This document shows positions 54,576 to 61,934 of a stretch of 64,000 bases of DNA, in pieces. Source of the stretch: Aciduricibacillus chroicocephali (lineage in GTDB: Bacteria; Bacillota; Bacilli; Bacillales; Amphibacillaceae). The position numbers and the translations under genes were made by a program. The notes under the pieces were generated by a model that saw only the letters and a program-made list of their open reading frames with translations, searched no databases and had not been told where the DNA came from. Positions within the stretch are counted from its first letter, which is position 1. Each line of letters opens with the position of its first letter. The stretch covers positions 572,001-636,000 of the forward strand of contig NZ_CP129113.1 in the NCBI RefSeq assembly GCF_030762805.1, in the 5' to 3' direction.

Positions 54576-56348
54576 TTGACTGGAATGTTCCTGGCTTCAA
54601 TTTTGTCACTTATCCTTTACGTTGTCTTATCCGTTTTTGCCATAGTCCCAGCACGTGGAAAAGCGAAAACAAAATTATTGAAATGGACCGGGGTTATGTT
54701 TTTACTCCTCTTCATTTTTGGAGTAATGCTCGATTATCTTGTTCTGCTTCCGCTTACGGCAATCAATATATTGTTTGCCAATATTGTTATGGCAGCGCTC
54801 GGCCTCATTCTGATTTATCTCATCATGATAGCTAATACTTCCGTAGGCACAAAACGAAAAAATAAAAATACAACTGACACCAGTGAAGAAGGTTTTGGGG
54901 TCAACAAGCGGTTCGGTATTTTGGCAATTGTGTTTCTTGTGATTTTAATTCTTGCAGTCCCAACTACATTGATTGTTAACATCTCAGCGCTCGGATCAAC
55001 TTATAAATCCATACCAAAAAAGGCTGAGGAAGAAGCAAAGCCAATGGATAAAGAAGAGACGCCGATTACGGTTTCACCGGAATTCGCCCGAAATAAGATT
55101 CAGAAGTCAATGAGCAGTGTACCGAATACCCAGTTTTATGATCTCGGCAAGCTGCAAGTTCAGAAGGTTGGCGAAGATATTGTTTATATTGCACCTGTTG
55201 AGTTCACTGGATTTTGGAAGTGGATTAGAGGAAAAGAGACAGAAGGTTATTTCCGTATTTCTGCAACAAATGTCAATGCTCAGCCTCAATTCGTAGAGAA
55301 AAAGATGAGCTATACGAACTCCAGTTATTTGAATAAATATGTTGATCGCCGGATTTATGCTTCCTATCCTTTCCACATCCAGATCGGTGAACCACAATTA
55401 GAAGTCGATGAACATGGAAAGCCGTGGTACGTACAAACCATTTATCGGCCTATTGGATTGTCAAATAAGCCTGATATGAAAAACATGTATGCCGCTGTAG
55501 TGAACCCTGTTACCGGTATGGTGAAGAAATACAGAGTGGAAGATGCTCCAGCATTTATTAACGGTACAATAAGCTCGGAGCTTGCGAGTGATGAGAATAT
55601 GTATTTCGGAAAGTATGTCCATGGCTGGCTCAACTCCGTCTTCGGCAAGCGTGATGTGAAGATTCCGAATGAGTCGGGAACGGAAACGCATGTAACACCA
55701 ATCTTCAATGAAGATGGGGATATGTTGTATTTTACAGACATGGCTTCCCCAAAGAAAAATATAGATTCAGCACTAGGTTATACTTTAATTAATGCGCGTA
55801 CAGGTGAACTAACCTATTATAACGGGAAGAAAAATAATGGCATCATGGATTCGAAAGGCGCCAAGGAAATTGTTAATAAGGAATTTCCAGAAAAGAAGTG
55901 GCGCGGATCTATGCCGATTCTTTATAATATTGATGGCAATTCAACATGGGTCGTCAACGTGCTTGATCCGAATGGGCTTTTCAAAAAATACGCTTATATC
56001 AAAGCGGATGATGCCGATTTTGTCGTGTTTGGTGATAATGCAAAAGAGACGCTTGAAGCTTATCGGCTGCAGCTTGCGCAAGACCCGGGTAACGTTGAAG
56101 CGACAGGCGGTTCCAATCTGAAGAGCCGCGAAGGTACGGTTAGCCGCCTCCTTGTGACGAATCAGAAAAATGGGCAGGCTGTCCAATTTATTCTGAAAGG
56201 CGATAAAACGATTTATACGGTTAGTGCCGGAGCAGAACCACTCGCCATCTTCATGGAAAAAGGCGATAAGGTGAAGTTTAAGGCGAATATTCGTGATAAC
56301 AGCATTGGACTAGTTGAAGAAATTAAAATTTCCGGCCTAACAGACTAG
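54576..56348 (+). CDS. Membrane-anchored protein with large external domain, unknown function
   Basis: The protein has 590 residues and starts at TTG after AAAGGGGG. Three N-terminal helices (about 5-26, 38-55, 58-85) and a fourth (about 112-135) precede an external region of about 430 residues. This contains paired blocks that look like repeats of a beta-rich domain (WYVQTIYRPIG...YAAVVNPVTGMVKKYRVED; STWVVNVLDPNGLFKKYAYIKADD) and a C-terminal beta-barrel-like segment (VSRLLVTNQKNGQAVQFILKGDK). No catalytic motif is recognised. The gene follows a structured leader with a terminator, so attenuation is possible. Confidence 0.6.
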   Translation: MTGMFLASILSLILYVVLSVFAIVPARGKAKTKLLKWTGVMFLLLFIFGVMLDYLVLLPLTAINILFANIVMAALGLILIYLIMIANTSVGTKRKNKNTTDTSEEGFGVNKRFGILAIVFLVILILAVPTTLIVNISALGSTYKSIPKKAEEEAKPMDKEETPITVSPEFARNKIQKSMSSVPNTQFYDLGKLQVQKVGEDIVYIAPVEFTGFWKWIRGKETEGYFRISATNVNAQPQFVEKKMSYTNSSYLNKYVDRRIYASYPFHIQIGEPQLEVDEHGKPWYVQTIYRPIGLSNKPDMKNMYAAVVNPVTGMVKKYRVEDAPAFINGTISSELASDENMYFGKYVHGWLNSVFGKRDVKIPNESGTETHVTPIFNEDGDMLYFTDMASPKKNIDSALGYTLINARTGELTYYNGKKNNGIMDSKGAKEIVNKEFPEKKWRGSMPILYNIDGNSTWVVNVLDPNGLFKKYAYIKADDADFVVFGDNAKETLEAYRLQLAQDPGNVEATGGSNLKSREGTVSRLLVTNQKNGQAVQFILKGDKTIYTVSAGAEPLAIFMEKGDKVKFKANIRDNSIGLVEEIKISGLTD

Positions 56349-56384
56349 CTGGAAAGCATAGACACGCAAGAATTGGCAAAACTA

Positions 56385-56424
56385 AAAACGAGCACGCTCT
56401 GGAACTTGGAGCATGCTCGTTTTA
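56385..56424. terminator. Bidirectional terminator
   Basis: AAAACGAGCACGCTC / GAGCATGCTCGTTTT with one mismatch, between the 54.6-kb gene and the convergent alcohol dehydrogenase. Confidence 0.88.
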
Positions 56425-56425
56425 C

Positions 56426-57559
56426 TTATGGTTTCAATACGACTTTGATGTTGCCATCTTTTTTCTTATCAAAAATTTCATAAGCCTCAGCTGCATCGTC
56501 AATTTTCATTCTGTGCGTAATAATGTCGGTTGGATCAAGCTTTCCTTCTTTAACAAGATCATAAAGCTTTGGCATCAAATGAATGACAGGAGCCTGTCCC
56601 ATTTTTAATGAAACATTACGAGTGAAGAATGATCCAATCGGGAAGTTGTTCGCTTCTGTCCCATATACACCAGTAAGCTGGACAGTACCAAACTTGCGAA
56701 CAGCTTGTGAAGCAGTGATAATCGGACTGATGGTACCGAATTGGTTGTCTCCTTTAGACCCGAACTCTTTATTTGGCGGTACAGTTCCATCCATACCTAC
56801 ACAGTCAATGACCACATCAGCCCCGCCATTTGTCTCATCGTGGAGTAATGAACCAATATCAGGATTTTCATCGAAATTGTATGTTTCAACCTGATTTGTT
56901 TTCTTTGCATGTTCAAGACGATGTGGCACATGATCGACTGAGATAACTCGTTTGGCTCCTTTAAGCCAAGCGAATTTCTGTGCCATGAGCCCAATTGGTC
57001 CGCTCCCGAGAATGATGACTGTATCGCCTTCCTTTACACCAGCGTGCTCTACACTCCAATATGCAGTAGGCATGACATCGGATAGGAAAACGACACTTTC
57101 ATCATCTAGTTCGCTATTTTCGGGAACTTTGAATGAAGTGAAATCGGCGTATGGGACACGTAGATATTCAGCTTGACCTCCAGGGAAGTTACCGAAATCC
57201 TCTGCAAAACCAAACAGGCCACCCGGCTCTCCATGAGGATTGGAGTTGTCACACTGGCTTTCCATTTGATGCTTGCAGAAGAAACATTCGCCACAGCCGA
57301 TGTTGAATGGAACAACGATGCGATCGCCTTTCTTAAGATTTTTAACGGCCTTTCCGACTTCTTCAACAATACCCATCGGTTCATGGCCAACAATGTAATC
57401 CTGCTCAGGTGTGATACCGCCATGGTAAAGGTGTAAGTCCGAACCGCAAATACCGGATGCGGTGATTCTTACAATAACATCACGGTCGTCCTGGATATCT
57501 GGTGCTTTCATATCTTTTACGACCATTTTTTCTTTGCCTTGAAACGTTACAGCTTTCAT
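56426..57559 (-). CDS. Zinc-dependent alcohol dehydrogenase, second copy
   Basis: This 377-residue paralogue of the enzyme at 20791-21930 has ASGICGSDLHLYHG, GHEPMGIVEEVG, the structural zinc site CGECFFCKHQMESQC, and LGSGPIGLMAQ for NAD. Start at 57559 (MKAVTFQG) with AAGGAG; the frame is open 76 codons further but without RBS. A sigma-B-type promoter (GTTTCA-N15-GGGTAC) lies upstream, divergent from another toward the DUF948 genes, so stress induction is likely. Confidence 0.88.
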   Translation of the reverse strand: MKAVTFQGKEKMVVKDMKAPDIQDDRDVIVRITASGICGSDLHLYHGGITPEQDYIVGHEPMGIVEEVGKAVKNLKKGDRIVVPFNIGCGECFFCKHQMESQCDNSNPHGEPGGLFGFAEDFGNFPGGQAEYLRVPYADFTSFKVPENSELDDESVVFLSDVMPTAYWSVEHAGVKEGDTVIILGSGPIGLMAQKFAWLKGAKRVISVDHVPHRLEHAKKTNQVETYNFDENPDIGSLLHDETNGGADVVIDCVGMDGTVPPNKEFGSKGDNQFGTISPIITASQAVRKFGTVQLTGVYGTEANNFPIGSFFTRNVSLKMGQAPVIHLMPKLYDLVKEGKLDPTDIITHRMKIDDAAEAYEIFDKKKDGNIKVVLKP

Positions 57560-57590
57560 GTTGTCACTCCTTCTGGGAAGATGATTGACT

Positions 57591-57617
57591 GTACCCGTCA
57601 TCAGACTCTGATGAAAC
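57591..57617 (-). promoter_or_regulatory. Sigma-B-type promoter of the second alcohol dehydrogenase
   Basis: On the reverse strand GTTTCA (57612-57617), 15 bases, GGGTAC (57591-57596), about 30 bases before the start. Confidence 0.5.
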
Positions 57618-57641
57618 AACAAAGAGCAATATTTGAAAACC

Positions 57642-57667
57642 GTTTGAGGACTGGTCAGCGGTGGTAT
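57642..57667 (+). promoter_or_regulatory. Sigma-B-type promoter of DUF948 operon
   Basis: GTTTGA (57642-57647), 14 bases, TGGTAT (57662-57667), 25 bases before the first DUF948 start. It is back-to-back with the promoter for the alcohol dehydrogenase. Confidence 0.5.
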
Positions 57668-57692
57668 ATATCCATTTAGGGAGGTGGGTTTT

Positions 57693-58112
57693 ATGGTATT
57701 ACTATCAATTGGAACGTTTCTCTGTGCTCTTTCATTTGCGTTTCTAGCTGTCTGCTTAGCAGTTTTGCTCCAGCAAACTTCACGCATACTGAAGCATACT
57801 GGTGAAACCGTTGACCAAGTTGAAAAAATGACAGACGATTTAGTACATGGTATTGAAAGAACAATTCTAGAAGGGGATCAACTGCTCGATGACCTCGAAG
57901 AAAAATTGGTAGCAGTCGACCCACTTGTAGCTTCAGCAGGACATATTGGGGATGCTGTAGAGGCTTCGGCTTCAGCACTTAATATTCAAGCAAGAAAACT
58001 TGCGGCACCAGAAAATCTCAATAAAATTGATCAATATGTCAAGGCGATTACTTGGAGTGAAGTGGCGAGTAGAATATACAAAAAATGGAAGGTAGCCGAC
58101 ACACAATCTTAA
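57693..58112 (+). CDS. DUF948 membrane stress protein 1
   Basis: The 139 residues include one N-terminal transmembrane helix (TFLCALSFAFLAVCLAVLL), then a long helical coiled-coil region (about 30-120) of the DUF948 type, like B. subtilis YtxG. GGGAGG fits the ATG at 57693 rather than the earlier GTG at 57684. It is the first gene of a three-gene operon with a sigma-B-type promoter. YtxG-type proteins belong to the general stress regulon; function unknown. Confidence 0.78.
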   Translation: MVLLSIGTFLCALSFAFLAVCLAVLLQQTSRILKHTGETVDQVEKMTDDLVHGIERTILEGDQLLDDLEEKLVAVDPLVASAGHIGDAVEASASALNIQARKLAAPENLNKIDQYVKAITWSEVASRIYKKWKVADTQS

Positions 58113-58130
58113 AGAAATGGGGGAGGCACA

Positions 58131-58574
58131 ATGAGTCTAACGGGACTTGGTGTACTCATCATCGGTATTGCTTTTGCCATCTTCGCTGTATCACTTGGCA
58201 GAACGATGCTAAAAACGGCAGCTTTACTTAAAAGTTCAGATGTAATTGTTGAAAAAACACCTAAACAGATATATGGAATTATGGATGAATCAAGTTATTC
58301 AATGCGTTATGGGAACGATGCGCTGGCCGACTTGAATACGAAGATGCATGCGCTAACTCCTTTATTCTACGCAATTGGAGATCTTGGGAAAAGTTCCGAA
58401 TCCGGAGCTTTATGGGTCCAACGCCAAGCGGAGAAGCTTAACCGCGAATCGGATAAGCTCGATGGAGAGACAGAAAGCAAGATCGGCAATAATGCATATG
58501 GATCCATTGCGCTCGCCATGTTTCTCATGAAAAAACGCAAAGAACTGCAACGCGTGAAGAAAGGATTGCGGTAA
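58131..58574 (+). CDS. DUF948-like membrane stress protein 2
   Basis: The 147 residues include an N-terminal transmembrane helix (GLGVLIIGIAFAIFAVSL), then a helical segment shorter and less regular than DUF948 (EKTPKQIYGIMDESSYSMRYGNDALADLNTKM), ending in a basic AMFLMKKRKELQRVKKGLR tail. It is similar in layout to the gene at 59667-60119 (LSLGYYLYEKRKT near the end). It lies 18 bases downstream of the first DUF948 gene, with GGGGGAGG as RBS. Confidence 0.68.
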   Translation: MSLTGLGVLIIGIAFAIFAVSLGRTMLKTAALLKSSDVIVEKTPKQIYGIMDESSYSMRYGNDALADLNTKMHALTPLFYAIGDLGKSSESGALWVQRQAEKLNRESDKLDGETESKIGNNAYGSIALAMFLMKKRKELQRVKKGLR

Positions 58575-58576
58575 TC

Positions 58577-58894
58577 ATGGCAAATAATACGAACAAATCA
58601 AATCGTGGTGAAAAAAAGGAAATGGCTATTGCCGGTGCAATTTCATTCGGAGCTGCGATTCTTGGTACACTAGCCCAGTCAGGTGTAACCCGAACAGCAG
58701 CGAAAATGAAAGAAAAACCTACTTTGCTTGATAAACTGCGAGAGCGTAAACGCCTGATGTACCTTAAAGGAGAAGCAATCCATCGGGAATATGTAACACG
58801 AAAAGAAAACATTCGTGAATCAGCAGTAATTAACGCAAAAGTGGCTGTTAACAATAAACAAACTGTTTCTGTAGAGGAAAAAGAGCTCGTATGA
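58577..58894 (+). CDS. Hypothetical basic protein, third gene of DUF948 operon
   Basis: The 105 residues include one short hydrophobic segment (MAIAGAISFGAAILGTLAQSG, about 16-36), then a strongly basic helical part (LLDKLRERKRLMYLKGEAIHREYVTRKENIRESA). Its ATG is 2 bases after the preceding stop, so it is translationally coupled; AAAGGA lies upstream. It resembles YtxH-type small proteins in layout but has no shared signature. Its stop is inside the terminator stem. Confidence 0.6.
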   Translation: MANNTNKSNRGEKKEMAIAGAISFGAAILGTLAQSGVTRTAAKMKEKPTLLDKLRERKRLMYLKGEAIHREYVTRKENIRESAVINAKVAVNNKQTVSVEEKELV

Positions 58895-58912
58895 TTACGA
58901 GCTCTTTTTTTG
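58877..58912 (+). terminator. Terminator of the DUF948 operon
   Basis: AAAAAGAGCTCGTA / TACGAGCTCTTTTTT with a 4-base loop; the stop codon of the third gene lies in it. Confidence 0.92.
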
Positions 58913-59530
58913 ATTTTATTAGGAGTGAATTTTACTTGTGTCTATTGTTATTTGAAGCTTAAAACTGTCTATGTAAAAGACGAATAAAATCAGATGACAA
59001 TATGGTAAGGCACCGGTTGCAAAGCATCGGATTTCCGTTGCAGGCGAACGCTTTCCACGGGCATGGCTTCAGCTAAATTCCAGGCAAAAAACGCCTAGAA
59101 TATTATCTTCAGCTCATGCTATTCCCGCGACGGACACGACGTCCTAGTGCCGACAATGCCACAGGACGTGGCGTTATGTCGGCTTGGAGTCGTCGCCTTC
59201 CACTGCAATCCTGGATGGAACACCGGACATAGCGGAGAAAAGATGCGAGACTCCCGTGGGAAGCACAAGCGTACTGAGACAGTGAGGCGCTTGCGCCACA
59301 GTGGCTCAGTGTTTGCCCGCAGGTAAAGAAAGACACTGAAAAAGCGACTGAAAGGTAGCTTGAACAGATGTCGCACTTATGCCCTTGGGTGAAAGCGAGC
59401 ATTCTTTTCGTAGCGGCGGCTTATCCCCAAATACTTTTAAGAGCCTAACTATAGGCGGAAAATACTTCTATCTCACCTCCTATTATTATCTGCCGCATAG
59501 GAGTGTCAAATTTGCATAAATAAGGGGGCG
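58895..59530. other. Gene-free region holding a GC-rich structured element
   Basis: About 636 bases without a credible gene. The middle (about 58980-59420) is GC-rich and full of hairpins, listed separately; the flanks are AT-rich. Overlapping reverse-strand frames inside it (about 59109-59402) have no RBS, mixed frames and unusual Cys/Ser composition, so they are taken as noncoding. Confidence 0.65.
58980..59420. repeat. GC-rich multi-hairpin element, probable Bacillaceae dispersed repeat
   Basis: Includes a nested hairpin GCCGACA-x2-GCCAC-AGGAC-GTGGC-x4-TGTCGGC (59149-59183), another at 59273-59310 (ACTGAG...GGCG-CTTG-CGCC...CTCAGT), and CGCTTTCCACGGGCATGGC / CCCGTGGGAAGC (near 59049 and 59253). 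From memory, similar long GC-rich intergenic repeats with CGCTTTCCGCGGG and GACTCCCGCGGGAA segments occur in many Bacillaceae genomes. No ORF or transposase is inside; copy number in this genome cannot be seen from one window. Confidence 0.5.
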
Positions 59531-59605
59531 ATGTTTATGGCACAAATAGGCAAGCTACTTGCTTTGGACAATCTGACGTCTAAGAGTAGCATAATGATTA
59601 GGTGA
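59531..59605 (+). CDS. Possible 24-residue peptide
   Basis: ATG at 59531 follows AAGGGGGCG, a strong RBS, and the frame ends at TGA 59603-59605. The peptide MFMAQIGKLLALDNLTSKSS.. is amphipathic at first. The shared terminator at 59624-59666 follows closely. Alternatively this is a chance ORF; no promoter is evident. Confidence 0.3.
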   Translation: MFMAQIGKLLALDNLTSKSSIMIR

Positions 59606-59623
59606 ACTAGTTCTTTCTATATA

Positions 59624-59666
59624 AAAACACCGGATGCTCACTTGGATAAGCATCCGGTGTTTTTTA
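59624..59666. terminator. Bidirectional terminator
   Basis: AAAACACCGGATGCT / AGCATCCGGTGTTTT with A/T runs; ends the reverse-strand DUF948 operon and anything transcribed from the left. Confidence 0.92.
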
Positions 59667-60119
59667 TTATTGTGTACTGCTTGTTTGTTTCATTGTGTCT
59701 TTGATCGTTTTCCGTTTCTCATACAAGTAGTAACCAAGTGAGAGGAGTCCGTAGAATCCATTTAAGCTCTCTTTGTCATTGACATGTTTTCCTTCGAGTA
59801 CATTCGTTTTTAATGCGTCAGTTGCTTCTACTGCTGTAACGGAAAGTTTCTGTGAAGCACGGCCAGCGTCTCCAAGGATGTCGAACACTGGTGTCAGTTC
59901 TGCAACTTTTCCATTTACGTCATTAAGTGTTGAATTCGCCGTGTGCATGACGTCTGTCGCTTGACTTGTTACGTTATCAATCGTATTTGGCAGTTTGTCT
60001 GTTGTTTCCTTCAGGCTATCAAGCAAGTCCGACACTTTGCCGAGGGGCTTGATCAGCACGATGGAGATAATGAGAAGGGCGACCCCGATAACGAGTACGC
60101 CAATTCCAAGCCATAGCAT
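59667..60119 (-). CDS. DUF948 membrane stress protein 3
   Basis: The 150 residues include one N-terminal helix (LGIGVLVIGVALLIISIVLI), then a long coiled-coil helical part (VSDLLDSLKETTDKLPNTIDNVTSQATDVMHTANSTLNDV) of the DUF948 type, ending in LLSLGYYLYEKRKTIKDTM. Start at 60119 with AAGGAGG; the frame extends upstream but without RBS. It is the second gene of the reverse-strand operon, 13 bases after the next gene's stop. Confidence 0.75.
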   Translation of the reverse strand: MLWLGIGVLVIGVALLIISIVLIKPLGKVSDLLDSLKETTDKLPNTIDNVTSQATDVMHTANSTLNDVNGKVAELTPVFDILGDAGRASQKLSVTAVEATDALKTNVLEGKHVNDKESLNGFYGLLSLGYYLYEKRKTIKDTMKQTSSTQ

Positions 60120-60132
60120 GAATGATTCCTCC

Positions 60133-60570
60133 TTATTGTCCGTTGGATTCTGTTGGCTGTCTCTTTTTATAGTTCTTATATTTGCCAAATAGTGAGATGG
60201 CAGTATCTCCCCATTTGAGCGTGTCAGTCATTGCCTTCGTTGGCTTACCTTGTTTATTCAGACGGTTGGACACTTCATCAATTGATTCTTCCATATAATG
60301 CATAGAAGATTTCAACTGTCCGGCTGCATCAGCAACACCATCAAATGTCTGAAGTTTATTTTGAGCGTCTTCAGCGATTGTATCTGCCTTTTCCATAAGT
60401 GTCTGTGCTTTATCTGTCACAGAATTTACTTTCGTTTCGGCGCGCTCGATTGTGTGTTTAATCTGTTTCACACTGCTCATTACATTTTTTAGTGTGATGA
60501 TGAGGTAGACTGCGATTAGTACGAGGGATAGCGCTGCGATGACTGCGCTTGCGTATAGCAGGATTACCAC
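60133..60570 (-). CDS. DUF948 membrane stress protein 4
   Basis: The 145 residues start at a GTG with AAGGAGG. An N-terminal helix (ASAVIAALSLVLIAVYLII) leads into a DUF948 coiled coil (about 30-110: VKQIKHTIERAETKVNSVTDKAQTLMEKADTIAEDAQNKLQTF). It has a basic C-terminus (GKYKNYKKRQP). First gene of the reverse-strand operon; a sigma-B-type promoter (GTTTAA-N14-TGGTAA) precedes it. Confidence 0.8.
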   Translation of the reverse strand: MVILLYASAVIAALSLVLIAVYLIITLKNVMSSVKQIKHTIERAETKVNSVTDKAQTLMEKADTIAEDAQNKLQTFDGVADAAGQLKSSMHYMEESIDEVSNRLNKQGKPTKAMTDTLKWGDTAISLFGKYKNYKKRQPTESNGQ

Positions 60571-60609
60571 AAGAGCACCTCCTTGCTTGTTTTTGAATTT
60601 CCTCTATAT

Positions 60610-60635
60610 TTACCACTTAGAGGATGGAGTTAAAC
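60610..60635 (-). promoter_or_regulatory. Sigma-B-type promoter of reverse-strand DUF948 operon
   Basis: On the reverse strand a perfect GTTTAA (60630-60635), 14 bases, TGGTAA (60610-60615), 40 bases before the GTG start. Confidence 0.5.
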
Positions 60636-60673
60636 GCGTCAGGTTCAATTCGGGAAAACTCCACTTTCCTAGT

Positions 60674-60698
60674 GTTTAATGCTGAAAAATGGGGGAAT
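60674..60698 (+). promoter_or_regulatory. Sigma-B-type promoter of the YtxH-like gene
   Basis: Perfect GTTTAA (60674-60679), 13 bases, GGGAAT (60693-60698), 47 bases before the ATG at 60745. The best match in the window. Confidence 0.65.
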
Positions 60699-60744
60699 AT
60701 ATCGTGTACAAGCAAATCTCACAACGACAAAGGAGCTGGAATTA

Positions 60745-61332
60745 ATGGGAACTTCAAATAACAATAATACAGGTAATACAGGTATGTGGATTGCTGCAGG
60801 TGTTGCAGTTACAGGACTCTCGCTCGTTTTACTGAACCGAAACGCAAGAAATAAAGTGATGGATACATCAATGTCAATGAAAGATACAGCGATGGATTAT
60901 GCATCCAACGTAAAAAATGATCCTTCAGGCGTAAAGAGCTCACTAATTGATCGCATCAAGACAACAAGCTCTATTACAATGGAAGCAGTCAGCAAGATTC
61001 AGGACATTTTGAATAACGAAGGTAAAGATCTTAAAGAAACAGCGAATACCCTTGTAAAAGATTCAAAGCAGATGATTAATCATGCAATGGAAGCAAAAGA
61101 AACATTGTTGGACGCAAAAGATAAATCTATGGAAGCTAAAGACAAGGCAATGGAAGCAAAGGATAACGTTATGGAAGCCAAAGATGACATTGCTCCAGAT
61201 TCTAAAGGCAAAAATGACAGCAATTTGCGTCGAGTTGGAGGCGAACAAGTAACACCAGCTGTGCCTATGGATTCAGTTCAGCGCACAGGTGCCAATAAAG
61301 GCAATGACGCACAAGATCCAATCAAACGCTAA
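60745..61332 (+). CDS. YtxH-like stress protein with LEA-like repeats
   Basis: The 195 residues begin with a Gly/Asn-rich N-terminus and one hydrophobic segment (MWIAAGVAVTGLSLVLL, about 14-30), followed by a long charged helical region. From about residue 115 it carries tandem MEAKDxA/V 7-residue units (MEAKDKS MEAKDKA MEAKDNV MEAKDD), a late-embryogenesis-abundant-like pattern. AAGGAG fits the ATG at 60745. It is alone between a perfect-looking sigma-B promoter and a strong terminator. A membrane-protective role is inferred. Confidence 0.75.
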   Translation: MGTSNNNNTGNTGMWIAAGVAVTGLSLVLLNRNARNKVMDTSMSMKDTAMDYASNVKNDPSGVKSSLIDRIKTTSSITMEAVSKIQDILNNEGKDLKETANTLVKDSKQMINHAMEAKETLLDAKDKSMEAKDKAMEAKDNVMEAKDDIAPDSKGKNDSNLRRVGGEQVTPAVPMDSVQRTGANKGNDAQDPIKR

Positions 61333-61346
61333 TCAATAATTAGAAG

Positions 61347-61382
61347 ATACACTGACCTCATAAAGGGTCAGTGTATTTTTTT
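61347..61382. terminator. Bidirectional terminator
   Basis: ATACACTGACC / GGTCAGTGTAT followed by T-run; it ends the YtxH-like gene and overlaps the 3' end of the convergent membrane-protein gene. Confidence 0.92.
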
Positions 61383-61847
61383 ATTTAACAAATACTTTAA
61401 AAACAGTCCTGTAATGAGTCCCGGCAGAAGGAATAACATTGGTAGCAAGACGGGTCCTGGGAACAATCCGAACAAGGTGAAGTGTTCTGAGAAGATGACA
61501 CCAAGGGTGACAAAAAAGGCTGAGCTGACGAATGGGAAAAAATCATAAGCAGCTTGCTCGCCCTTTCCTTCCTTGTAAGCATCCCAAATCGCAAAAAAGT
61601 AAATACAAGGATAGAACATGAGCCAATCATAATTCGCAAGTTCTGCAGCAAGTTCAGTTTTTCCATTGAAACTGTGCATGATAATACGATTGAAATTACC
61701 GTTTACATTGATAATGATTTCCAAGAAAATAAACAAGAATGCTTTGATGTAGTGTCCGTTCAGTATTTGGCCAAACCCAGGAAAAGCAATGCCCCAGAGC
61801 AGCAGTTCCAGTTTGCTATGCTGCTTGGATGTAAAAGTTGAACTCAT
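61368..61847 (-). CDS. Hypothetical membrane protein, 159 aa
   Basis: The 159 residues contain about four hydrophobic segments. LELLLWGIAFPGFGQILNGHYIKAFLFIFLEIIINVNGNFN resembles the TM2/small membrane proteins with a G-x-G-Q-x-x-N-G-x-Y motif (PGFGQILNGHY), often seen in DUF-type proteins near stress genes. A second part ends in LLPGLITGLFLKYLLNKK. The start at 61847 has no strong RBS. Function unknown. Confidence 0.62.
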   Translation of the reverse strand: MSSTFTSKQHSKLELLLWGIAFPGFGQILNGHYIKAFLFIFLEIIINVNGNFNRIIMHSFNGKTELAAELANYDWLMFYPCIYFFAIWDAYKEGKGEQAAYDFFPFVSSAFFVTLGVIFSEHFTLFGLFPGPVLLPMLFLLPGLITGLFLKYLLNKKIH

Positions 61848-61934
61848 TATCTTTGGGAGACCCACTTCTCAATATTATCCTCAATGACATATAGGGGTGG
61901 CCATCCTGGGTGCTTATTATAGTATGGTTCAAGT

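Noticed and set aside
57560-57787. 76-codon N-terminal extension of the second alcohol dehydrogenase
   Set aside because: No RBS; the extension crosses two sigma-B-type promoters and the family begins at MKAVTFQG.
59109-59402. Overlapping reverse-strand reading frames of 97 and 85 codons in the GC-rich element
   Set aside because: No ribosome binding site, competing overlapping frames, low-quality composition (Cys/Ser/Arg), and they coincide with strong inverted repeats. Better explained as noncoding structure.
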